From: Curvivirga sp965219885
Lineage (GTDB): Bacteria; Pseudomonadota; Alphaproteobacteria; UBA8366; Aestuariispiraceae
Direction of reading: 5' to 3'
Length of the DNA stretch: 64,000 nucleotides
Assembly: GCF_965219885.1 (NCBI RefSeq)
Contig: NZ_CBDCOT010000008.1
Location: 496,001 to 560,000, forward strand
A program made the position numbers and the translations under genes. Below the pieces are notes generated by a model, which had not been told where the DNA came from, did not search any database, and saw nothing but the letters and a program-made list of their open reading frames with translations. The first letter of the stretch is position 1. The number at the start of each line of letters is the position of its first letter. Below, piece after piece: positions 49,921 through 57,865 of the stretch.

Positions 49921-51942
49921 ATGTCTGTGAACTTAAAGATCTATACGATCGTTCTTCTTGTTCTTGTCACTTCAGTCACCATCGCCACAACAGGTATCGT
50001 CAAAATGACATCTGTGGGTAATGAGCTGGAAGAAATAGCACATGAAGATATTCCGTTAACTGAGATCGTGACCAAAATCACCATCCACCAACTAGAGCAA
50101 GCCGTTATGTTAGAACGTGCCCTTCGAAGTGCTGGTGTCAAAGATGGCGCAAATTTTGATCGTGACAGTAATACTTTCACCAAATTGGCACATAAAGTTG
50201 ATGAAGAAATCCTCATCGGTGAGAAACTTGCCAAAGGTGCCATTGATCATGCTTTAACTGCAGAAAGTAAAAAAGAATTTGAACATATTCTTGAAGTTTT
50301 GGTTGAAGTTGAAAAGCAACATAAGATTTATGAAGATGAAGCGTTTAAAGTCTTTGATATCATTAAAAGCGGTGGTGAGATCGGCAAAGAAGCCCATGAC
50401 CTAATCCTTGATATCGAAGATAAACAGGTTTTCCTTGAAAAAGAACTGGAAGCCCTTCTTTTTGAAATCGAAGCCTTCACCGAAGAATCTGCAGAACATG
50501 CCCTTCAGGATGAAAAATCCGGCATCGTCTTGATGTTCGTATTTGGTGGTATTTGTATCGTGGTTGGTTTAGGCCTTGGCGTATTCATTGGCCGTAATAT
50601 TACACGTGGCATCAATAATCTAACCCAAAGCATGACAGCTATTGCGAATGGAGAATTAGATACAGAAATTCGTTCTTTACGTCGTAAAGATGAAATCGGA
50701 AAAATGGCCCAAGCTGTAGATGTGTTTAAACAAAATGCGCTTAAGGTACGTGCATTGGAAGAAGAACAACGCCAAGCACAACGCGTTGCGGAAGATGAAC
50801 GTAATCAGGCGCTTCGTGATATGGCGACAGCTATTGAAACTCAGATGGACAAATCTGTTCAATCCATTAAAGCTCAGGCACAGGAAATGATGGATGTGGC
50901 GGCTGAAATGCGTGATTCCAGTGCAATTGTAAGTTCTAATGCAACAACAGTGGGCCATTCAGCGGATGAATCAAACCGTATGGCACAAACAGTTTCTGCG
51001 GCGACCGAAGAACTTGCTGTTTCCATTCGTACCATTACAGATCAAATGTCTGCATCCCGTGATGTATCTAACAAGGCCGTAAATGCGAACGTTTCCACGA
51101 AAGAGAAAATTCAGGCACTTTCTGGTACAGTTTCTGAAATTAGCGAAGTTGTTTCTTTGATTAACGAAATCGCAGAACAAACAAACTTACTTGCCTTGAA
51201 CGCAACGATCGAAGCGGCCCGCGCAGGTGAAGCTGGTAAAGGCTTTGCGGTTGTGGCAAGCGAAGTGAAATCTTTGGCATCGCAAACATCAAAAGCGACA
51301 GAAACCATTTCCAACAACATCGAAAATGTACGTGGTGAAACACAGAAAGTTGTCGATGCGGTAAATGAAGTTGATACAGCGATTGAAGAAGTGGATGCAA
51401 TTGGTCAGGAAATTTCTGATTCTATTTCTCAACAACAAGAAGCAACTGATGAAATCAGTGTTTCCGTTGCGAAAAGTGCACAGGTGGCACAAGAAGTTTC
51501 AGAACGTACAGTGGAAGTTGCGACCGAAGCTGAAAGCACCAAAGATAAATCTTCACGTATTGAAACGACTATTGCTAGCCTAAGCGAAAACATAAGTAAC
51601 CTAAGCACAGAGTTGAAGGTTATTTTGGATGAAGCTGGCAAAGCAACAAGTGGTCGTAGCAACCAACGTTATGATGTTTCTATTCAGGCTCAACTAGATC
51701 TTGGTGGTAAAAAAGTAGCTGTAACAGTTACCAACATTTCCAATAGCGGTATGTTGCTCACTTCTAGCCAACCAATTGAGAAGGGCGAAGAAGGTACAGC
51801 CAAGATTGACGGTGTCAGCATGGAACTTCCAACGCGTATTCGTGGTCATAATGATGATGGCAGTATCAGGGCTTCCTTTGATGATCTTGATGATCTCACC
51901 CTTGCGAAGCTGGATAATGAACTTCATCGTTTAGGTTCATAA
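49921..51942 (+). CDS. Methyl-accepting chemotaxis protein with C-terminal PilZ domain
   Basis: 673 residues. A membrane segment near residues 6-26; a helical periplasmic sensor of about 170 residues; a second membrane segment (203-222, VLMFVFGGICIVVGLGLGVF); HAMP; and an MA domain with AEQTNLLALNATIEAARAG. Residues 575-670 are a PilZ domain: R579-S-N-Q-R583 and N605-I-S-N-S-G610 match RxxxR and (D/N)xSxxG, the c-di-GMP-binding motifs. The receptor should therefore adjust chemotaxis to c-di-GMP level, as known for PilZ-bearing Tlp1 of Azospirillum. A partner sensor, REC-EAL, is in this same window. Confidence 0.93.
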   Translation: MSVNLKIYTIVLLVLVTSVTIATTGIVKMTSVGNELEEIAHEDIPLTEIVTKITIHQLEQAVMLERALRSAGVKDGANFDRDSNTFTKLAHKVDEEILIGEKLAKGAIDHALTAESKKEFEHILEVLVEVEKQHKIYEDEAFKVFDIIKSGGEIGKEAHDLILDIEDKQVFLEKELEALLFEIEAFTEESAEHALQDEKSGIVLMFVFGGICIVVGLGLGVFIGRNITRGINNLTQSMTAIANGELDTEIRSLRRKDEIGKMAQAVDVFKQNALKVRALEEEQRQAQRVAEDERNQALRDMATAIETQMDKSVQSIKAQAQEMMDVAAEMRDSSAIVSSNATTVGHSADESNRMAQTVSAATEELAVSIRTITDQMSASRDVSNKAVNANVSTKEKIQALSGTVSEISEVVSLINEIAEQTNLLALNATIEAARAGEAGKGFAVVASEVKSLASQTSKATETISNNIENVRGETQKVVDAVNEVDTAIEEVDAIGQEISDSISQQQEATDEISVSVAKSAQVAQEVSERTVEVATEAESTKDKSSRIETTIASLSENISNLSTELKVILDEAGKATSGRSNQRYDVSIQAQLDLGGKKVAVTVTNISNSGMLLTSSQPIEKGEEGTAKIDGVSMELPTRIRGHNDDGSIRASFDDLDDLTLAKLDNELHRLGS

Positions 51943-51951
51943 AAAAACAAG

Positions 51952-51985
51952 AAAGGCATCCAAATCTGGATGTCTTTTCTTTTTG
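51952..51985 (+). terminator. Rho-independent terminator of the PilZ chemoreceptor
   Basis: AAAGGCATCCA (51952-51962) and TGGATGTCTTT (51967-51977) pair with one G-U, followed by TTCTTTTTG. On the minus strand the stem is followed by TTCTTGTTTTTTT, so it may also serve the convergent gene. Confidence 0.82.
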
Positions 51986-52008
51986 TATCTAAGAACGTTA
52001 AACGAGTT

Positions 52009-53298
52009 TTAACTGCCTAGCTTATCCTTTAAAGAATAATATAACATACCGGCAACAAGCCCCGGATAGCGTAACAATGTCCCGCCCGGGAAATTTGGGG
52101 TCGGTACGTCGGCAAAGACGTCAAACCTCTCTGCAGTGCCGGAAACGGCTTCTGCAATGACCTTGCCCGCCATCGTGGTTAACAACACGCCCTGTCCAGA
52201 GAAACCTAATGCATAAAAGCAGTTATTCTTTAATCGTCCAAAGGCCGGCATACGGTTCAGGGTGATTGCTAATGTCCCACCCCATCCGTAATCAAGTTTC
52301 ACGTCTTTCAATTGTGGGAAGACTTCCAACATATATTTGCGCACAAATGTCTTAATATCAGCTGGAAACTTACTAGAATAGTTTTCACCACCACCAAATA
52401 ATAATCGGTGATCAGCAGAACAACGATAATAATCCACAACGAATTTTGTCGCATCAATAGCCACATCATCCCGGATTAACGCACGTGCCCCCTCTTCACC
52501 TAATGGTTCTGTTGCTACCATGAAATTATTGATCGGCATAATCTTTGGCGCCACACGTTTGTCCAACTTGCCTAGATATCCATTACACGCGATTACGGTA
52601 AACTTAGCATTCACCTCACCAAACTCGGTTTTGGCAGAATGGTCTTCTGTGACAGTTTGTAAATTTGTAACGGGGCTGTCTTCGTATATTTTAACGCCTG
52701 CTTCTTCGGCTGCACGTGCTAAACCAAGCGCATAATTTAGCGGATGAAGATGCCCTGCATCCATATCCAGTATACCACCATGATATTGTGGCGTAGCCAG
52801 CATGTCATGCAGCTCATTCTTATCCACGTAACGCATATGCGGATAATCATATTTTTCCCGCATGAAATCGACTTCTTCTTCCATCCATTCATTATGGGAT
52901 GTTTTATAAGCACAAGTTAGAATACCCGGTTTATAGTCACATTTAATATCATGCTTTTTAATAAGGCCTTGCTGTGTCTGTTTTGCTTCGACAGCATAAT
53001 CCCAAAGAAGGCGGGCATTCACCTCACCCAGCATTTCTTCAAGCTCGTCTTGGCCTTTACGCTGCCCTGTACAAACCAGACCACCATTACGGCCAGACGC
53101 GCCCCAACCAATACGTTGAGCTTCCAAGACCACAACCTTATAGCCTTTTTCAGCCAAATGAAGTGCCGAAGATAAGCCTGTAAAGCCTGCACCGATCACA
53201 ACAACATCCGCATTGATAGGTTCTGTCAGCTTTGGACGCGGCTCATCACCAATCGCAGTCGCTGCATAATAAGAACCTGTATGTTGTGGATGCGTCAT
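52009..53298 (-). CDS. FAD-dependent oxidoreductase, DAO/PuuB-like
   Basis: 429 residues. FAD-binding Rossmann segment VVVIGAGFTGLSSALHLAEKGYKVVVLE (given in parts: VVVIGAGFTGLSSALHLAEK), then the IGWGASGRNGG loop typical of gamma-glutamylputrescine oxidoreductases. C-terminal YALGFSGQGVLLTTMAGKVIAE is the substrate/FAD-binding strand. Likely an amine or amino-acid oxidase; the substrate is unknown. A close paralogue lies 136 bases upstream on the same strand, but no glutamylputrescine synthetase or transporter gene is nearby. Confidence 0.88.
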   Translation of the reverse strand: MTHPQHTGSYYAATAIGDEPRPKLTEPINADVVVIGAGFTGLSSALHLAEKGYKVVVLEAQRIGWGASGRNGGLVCTGQRKGQDELEEMLGEVNARLLWDYAVEAKQTQQGLIKKHDIKCDYKPGILTCAYKTSHNEWMEEEVDFMREKYDYPHMRYVDKNELHDMLATPQYHGGILDMDAGHLHPLNYALGLARAAEEAGVKIYEDSPVTNLQTVTEDHSAKTEFGEVNAKFTVIACNGYLGKLDKRVAPKIMPINNFMVATEPLGEEGARALIRDDVAIDATKFVVDYYRCSADHRLLFGGGENYSSKFPADIKTFVRKYMLEVFPQLKDVKLDYGWGGTLAITLNRMPAFGRLKNNCFYALGFSGQGVLLTTMAGKVIAEAVSGTAERFDVFADVPTPNFPGGTLLRYPGLVAGMLYYSLKDKLGS

Positions 53299-53434
53299 AA
53301 TTCACCTCTGTTATTTGGAATAATCTACAAGACCTGCATAATGTGATCACATTCATACAGTAACATATAAAAATTCATAGAGCCAGATCACCACGAAGGA
53401 TGGGCCAATTCTACTTCTTTAAAATCTGTATGGT

Positions 53435-54772
53435 CTAATCGTCGTTCCACTTATACCAAGCAGCAGCAGCACGCAAATACCAAACACGCAAACTTGCAAA
53501 TGGAAAACGCGGCGTATGACCACGCATCACAACGGGAATAGCTTCATCGGCTGTGGTTTTGCCTGCGATGATCTCTGCCATCATTTTTCCGGCCCATGGG
53601 GCTGTATTTACCCCATTGGCATGATAGCCATAGCTGTAATAAATAGAGGGGTCATCACGGTCATATCCCATGGACGGAGCTAGCTTCATGGACATGCAGA
53701 CAAAGCCACGCCAATAATGGCTAATTTCCACACCACGCCAATGAGGGAAAACCTCATAAACACGTTCCGCCATCCATTGTTTCATCCGTTCCGCATCATC
53801 CGGGCGGCCCGTCCAATCACCACGCGCGCCAAGCATCAAACGATTATCTTTCAGTTTACGGAAATAGAATAGTAAATTGCGCGTATTACAGATCGGCTCT
53901 TCCACCTGCCAGTTATGCGCTGCCAACTCATCATCCGTCAAAGGTCGTGTTGTGATAATGTTGGAAATCACAGGCAAAATTCGCTTATCCATCGTTTTCT
54001 GTAGCCCATCTTGATAAAACCCATTTGTGGCAATCAAGACTTTTTTTGCACGTAACGCCCCCTTAGCTGTTCGCAGGACATGGGTTGCCCCTTCTTTCGT
54101 CCAGTTATCTACATGTGAATAGGGATATAGGGTCGCGCCGTATTTTTCCGCAGCCTGTGCTAGGCCAAGTGCAAACTTTAAGGGGTTTAAAGCAAAGCCA
54201 GCTTTCATATGCAAAGCACCAAATTGTTCTTCGCTATCATATCCTACTTCGGCAAATTCTTGTTTGGTCATAACCTTGCTGTCAATGCCAAACTTTTTCA
54301 GCGTTGCCGCATAATCATGTAATCCGTCAAACTCTTGTGGACGATGGGCGACCTCTAGATTACCATCACCTTGTCGGTCATAATCAATACCTTCACTTGC
54401 TTCCAATTCTGCAGTATAAGCAACACCATCCAACTGACGCGCCCAGAATTTCTTGGTTTCATCTTCGCCGTATTTCTTAATCATTTGCTTGGTAGACATC
54501 TTGGTCGCAGGCAAACAGTTAAAACCGCCATTACGACCAGAAGCCCCCCACCCCATGGGACCTGATTCTAAAACAGCAACTTTCATATTGCTGTCTTTAG
54601 CCAGATTCATGGCTGCTGAAAGACCGGTATAGCCACCACCAATAATCGCCACATCACAAGCTGCATCCCCTTCAAGTGGCTTTCCCAAATCCGACCTTGG
54701 CTGCACGGTTTCCTCCCAATAACTAGGGACATCTTTTCGTGCATACATGGATTTGTGGAATAGATTGGACAT
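53435..54772 (-). CDS. FAD-dependent oxidoreductase, DAO/PuuB-like, paralogue
   Basis: 445 residues. Same organisation as the neighbour: DVAIIGGGYTGLSAAMNLAKD, MGWGASGRNGGFNCLPATK, and YYSYGYHANGVNTAPWAGKMMAE at the end. Longer at the N-terminus by a segment (MSNLFHKSMYARKDVPSYWEE) that resembles the substrate-lid start of PuuB. The two share the GWGASGRNGG loop but differ through the middle, so they are related but not recent duplicates. Likely oxidises an amine. Confidence 0.87.
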   Translation of the reverse strand: MSNLFHKSMYARKDVPSYWEETVQPRSDLGKPLEGDAACDVAIIGGGYTGLSAAMNLAKDSNMKVAVLESGPMGWGASGRNGGFNCLPATKMSTKQMIKKYGEDETKKFWARQLDGVAYTAELEASEGIDYDRQGDGNLEVAHRPQEFDGLHDYAATLKKFGIDSKVMTKQEFAEVGYDSEEQFGALHMKAGFALNPLKFALGLAQAAEKYGATLYPYSHVDNWTKEGATHVLRTAKGALRAKKVLIATNGFYQDGLQKTMDKRILPVISNIITTRPLTDDELAAHNWQVEEPICNTRNLLFYFRKLKDNRLMLGARGDWTGRPDDAERMKQWMAERVYEVFPHWRGVEISHYWRGFVCMSMKLAPSMGYDRDDPSIYYSYGYHANGVNTAPWAGKMMAEIIAGKTTADEAIPVVMRGHTPRFPFASLRVWYLRAAAAWYKWNDD

Positions 54773-54863
54773 TTCGCCTCCCCAAACGAGCTAAATGATT
54801 ATTTAATCCGCCGAGGCTAAAGGAAAATAAAAATGTGATCAAATTATTTTTTTTGCGTTTTTA

Positions 54864-55253
54864 TCATTCAGCTAAAGACGACGCTTCAGCCTTACATTCT
54901 AACACCCAGATATCATAAACCGGATGTTCCATCGCAGAAACAGCGGGACTTGACGCAAACATCCATCCCTTAAATAGTTCACGGGTTTCTTCACCACGTT
55001 TAGATTCGCTGATTTCCAGATAGGCAGAAGATTCTGGAGCTTCTTCTGGTGGTGTGCGATCACAATGACGCACCACGATGCTAATTGCACCGAATTTTAC
55101 TTCTTCATCTAGGCGTGTTTCAAAGGTTGATACACGGGCTGTTACCTTATCTAAACCTTGCAACACAGCAATTGGCTGTTCTACTGCAAAAGCAGGTATG
55201 GTTAGCAAGCTAGTAGACAAAATCACTGCAGATTTCAGAAGATATTTAATCAT
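54864..55253 (-). CDS. DUF2155 domain protein, secreted
   Basis: 129 residues from ATG 55253 (an in-frame TTG three codons earlier is possible). A signal peptide ends near PAFA (residue 22). GWMFASSPAVSAMEHPVYDIWVLEC is the DUF2155 hallmark (in parts: GWMFASSPAVSAMEHPVYDI). Two cysteines, in VRHCDR and VLECKA, might form a disulfide. Function unknown. It follows the first mlaD-like gene by 75 bases and the family is commonly near NDUFA12 in alphaproteobacteria. Confidence 0.87.
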   Translation of the reverse strand: MIKYLLKSAVILSTSLLTIPAFAVEQPIAVLQGLDKVTARVSTFETRLDEEVKFGAISIVVRHCDRTPPEEAPESSAYLEISESKRGEETRELFKGWMFASSPAVSAMEHPVYDIWVLECKAEASSLAE

Positions 55254-55327
55254 ATGTTTCAAACCACATTACGTTAATCCTTAACTATATGAATAAGGAT
55301 TATGGAGATTTTATGACTTAAAGAAAT

Positions 55328-55780
55328 TTATTCCGCTTGTTCAGTTACAAGGAAGATGGCGCGACCTAATAGATCTTCAAGCGACAAAGCGTCTTTGGTA
55401 TTTTCCAACTCCCCTTCATCACCGATAACGGCATCACTATGCCCCGGCACAATTCGAAGATATTTACCACCTAACAAGCCATTGCTTGAAATCAAGACTT
55501 GTGAATCATTTGGTAATTCAACTTCATCATCTACCGTAAATTTCACAACGGCTTCAAAAGAATTTGTATCAACATATTGTTTGGTGACCGTTCCAACTTT
55601 CACCCCACCAATACGCACATCGGATCCAACTGTTAAACCATCCACTGAGTTAAAGCGTGCTTCAACCAGATGTCCACTTGTGCTTCCTGTTTCAACATTC
55701 AAGAAACCTACAAATAGAAAAGCAGCAGCAGCGAATAATACCAATCCACCAAGCAATGTTTCAATCACATGTCGTTTCAT
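55328..55780 (-). CDS. mlaD: MlaD-family lipid-transport protein
   Basis: 150 residues, single MCE domain. One N-terminal membrane segment (LLGGLVLFAAAAFLFVGFL, residues 9-27) and the MCE core ARFNSVDGLTVGSDVRIGGVKVG. MlaD hexamers span the periplasmic side of the inner membrane and receive phospholipid from MlaC in retrograde transport. The C-terminus ends LEDLLGRAIFLVTEQAE. Its start overlaps the end of the larger MlaD-like gene by four bases. No mlaE, mlaF or mlaC genes in the window. Confidence 0.9.
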   Translation of the reverse strand: MKRHVIETLLGGLVLFAAAAFLFVGFLNVETGSTSGHLVEARFNSVDGLTVGSDVRIGGVKVGTVTKQYVDTNSFEAVVKFTVDDEVELPNDSQVLISSNGLLGGKYLRIVPGHSDAVIGDEGELENTKDALSLEDLLGRAIFLVTEQAE

Positions 55781-56460
55781 ACCGGTCCATCCCCTTCATC
55801 GGATTTTACTGGTGGTTCTTTTGTTTCTTTCTCATCAGAGAAATCTTGTTCGAATATATTGGCACCAAACGGATCATCCAAAAGGTCATCAACGCTATCC
55901 GAACTTTCAGAGTTCGCATCTTCATCCCCGAATAAAGATGGATCAGTTGCAAATATATTAGCTGAAGAATTTTCTTCTTTTACTTTTGCCGCGGCTTCTT
56001 TTCTTTTTTCATAGCCTGCTTCGCCCATCTGGATTACGCGCTCAAAAACTTCTTCAAAAATGACAGAATCACGAATGAACTCAAATGCATCACCGTCTTC
56101 GAGGACATCAAATTCACCACCGACATTAATACTAATATATTTAGATCCAAAAATACCGTTACTGGCAATTTGTGCCCCGCTATCAATCGGTAATTCTATC
56201 TCATCATCCATTTTCAATGTCAATTTTACCTGATGATCTTTGTTATTCATCTCTTCAGCAATGACCACACCGACTGGAATACCAGCCAGTAGAACCTCAC
56301 TGCCAATACCAATGCCATCGATTTTGGAAAAAGTCGCTGTTAAGCGATAGCCTTCTTCATCGGAAGTTGTATCATCATTGCCCATCCATAAAGTCGCTAA
56401 AACAAGGGAAGCAGCTACCACCCCTGCGCCGACCAAAGTATGCAGGTTTTCCGTTTTCAT
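55777..56460 (-). CDS. Second MlaD-family protein with acidic C-terminal tail
   Basis: 227 residues. N-terminal membrane segment (LVGAGVVAASLVLATLWMG, residues 9-27), one MCE domain (ATFSKIDGIGIGSEVLLAGIPVGVV), a helix (VFERVIQMGEAGYEKRKEA) and then about 70 residues rich in Asp, Glu and Ser (DEDANSESSDSVDDLLDDPF). The tail is unlike standard MlaD and may be disordered. Four-base overlap with the next mlaD gene suggests the two are made together and may form a mixed ring. The partner NDUFA12 gene lies upstream but is separated by a terminator. Confidence 0.85.
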   Translation of the reverse strand: MKTENLHTLVGAGVVAASLVLATLWMGNDDTTSDEEGYRLTATFSKIDGIGIGSEVLLAGIPVGVVIAEEMNNKDHQVKLTLKMDDEIELPIDSGAQIASNGIFGSKYISINVGGEFDVLEDGDAFEFIRDSVIFEEVFERVIQMGEAGYEKRKEAAAKVKEENSSANIFATDPSLFGDEDANSESSDSVDDLLDDPFGANIFEQDFSDEKETKEPPVKSDEGDGPV

Positions 56461-56479
56461 GTAAGCCCAACATAATCAT

Positions 56480-56519
56480 TAAAATAAAAACGGCTTTGAT
56501 CATAAAATATCAAAGCCGT
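56480..56519 (-). terminator. Rho-independent terminator between NDUFA12 and mlaD genes
   Basis: On the minus strand ACGGCTTTGAT and ATCAAAGCCGT (11 bp, 8-base loop) are followed by TTTTTATTTTAAT. It ends the NDUFA12 transcript, so the two MlaD genes should have their own promoter in the remaining gap. Confidence 0.88.
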
Positions 56520-56626
56520 CAGTCCAAGTCGAACTTGGTAAATATTAAAAGAAAAAAGACTTATCTATATATTTTTCTTTTTCCTAAGCTTCCTGTGACC
56601 GTAATTCTTACAGGTTACTCCAAGCT

Positions 56627-56983
56627 TTAGCCTTCTGGAGACCATGCCTGATAATCACCTGTCGCTTTTTCACGATGTCCGCCTTGCAAGACATGCCCTG
56701 GCGGGCGATATGCAAGTTCGGTACCTGTGTGATTCGGTTCATGTTCAGACATCCATGGACGGCGTGGTGTTGGATTAGATGGAAATTCATCAATTGTGTA
56801 ATGCAACCATGCATGAAATTCTGCAGGTACTGCCGATGCCTCATCCTTACCATTGTAGATAACCCAGCGACGACGACGACCTTTAGAAGATTTACGTTGC
56901 TGATAATAAAGATTCCCGAAAGAATCTTTGCCTACTTGTTCCCCATTGAACCAAGTGATCACCTTAGTAATTGCATTCGCCAT
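56627..56983 (-). CDS. NADH:ubiquinone oxidoreductase subunit, NDUFA12 family
   Basis: 118 residues from ATG 56983; GGAGC lies about ten bases upstream, whereas an ATG five codons earlier has no site. WFNGEQVGKDSFGNLYY, RRWVIYNG, EFHAWLHYTIDEFP and the C-terminal AWSPEG define the NDUFA12/B17.2 family. In mitochondria it is a complex I accessory subunit; its presence in the bacterium suggests complex I with alphaproteobacterial accessory subunits. The nuo genes are not in the window. Confidence 0.93.
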   Translation of the reverse strand: MANAITKVITWFNGEQVGKDSFGNLYYQQRKSSKGRRRRWVIYNGKDEASAVPAEFHAWLHYTIDEFPSNPTPRRPWMSEHEPNHTGTELAYRPPGHVLQGGHREKATGDYQAWSPEG

Positions 56984-57865
56984 TTTTGGCTGCTCCATAG
57001 TTAACTGAACCGGAACTTCGATCCTGATTAATATCTGTTATCGCTGCATAATACATATCACACTCGTTTCGTCCATATCTAGCGCTAAGATTCTTGCAAA
57101 TTAATCCACTAGATTAAAACGACTCATCCCTCAAATATTGTAAAAAGAAGTGTGATTCTTCGAAAATTGGCTTTGATTATGAAAATAACTAATCTTTTTT
57201 TTATTCTTTCTCGCTAAATACAAAAAACGATATAAAAATCATAAATAATCAAATAATAATAAACCCTTAAACAATACTTTTAAAACTATTCTCTCACATC
57301 TCAGCAACACTTAAATTATACTTACATTCAGTTCTTAAGCTTACAGCATGAAAGATAAGGCTTTTTTTCTGCTTAACTTCAAATGTAGCCAAAACCAAAT
57401 TCCTTTACATTTTTCGTTTTTAACCCGAAATGATCAATTAAATTGATATCGATTTCCAGTTTAATTTTATACTTAAAAATCAAAGTCAGACTCCATATTT
57501 CTTGATCTGATTCCTACCCCTTATAATTATTCCAATTTCAAAATAATTTCTCCTGCATCTCAAGTAATGAATACTTGTGAATATTTAAGTCTGAAATAAA
57601 ACTTAAGAATTCGTTTTTTTTCCGAATTCATTTTGATCATCTGGATTTTGTGTGTATATTCCAAATCACACCCAGATATAGTAGGCAGCGTCATAATATT
57701 GTCACATAAATATGCTGTGCGAGGGGCTCTGGGTCGATGAGAATACCAAACTGCTTAAAATTACTTTGCTGGGGATAGCAAATTTTACGGCAGGAATTCC
57801 TGAAAAATATCAGGAAATAGACTATATTAAAAAGATAAGCATTTACGCTGAGAAGGGAAAATAAC
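56984..57865. other. 882-bp AT-rich intergenic region upstream of nrdJ
   Basis: No gene is supported. The 57120-57610 stretch is strongly AT-rich without long repeats. A plausible promoter is TTGATC (57633-57638), 16 bases, TATATT (57655-57660). Downstream lie weak palindromic matches to the NrdR box, CCAGATATAG near 57672 and CATAATATTG near 57692, and a hairpin TTCCTGA/TCAGGAA (57797-57819). A 32-codon frame starting ATGAAAGATAAG near 57349 lacks a convincing ribosome site. The B12-riboswitch core is not visible. Confidence 0.5.

Noticed and set aside
57349..57447. 32-codon plus-strand frame in the nrdJ upstream region
   Set aside because: No ribosome site, no codon bias and no recognisable sequence.
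57661..57865. Cobalamin riboswitch ahead of the B12-dependent reductase
   Set aside because: The B12-box (GCCACTG-like core) and the expected multi-helix layout are not visible on either strand.
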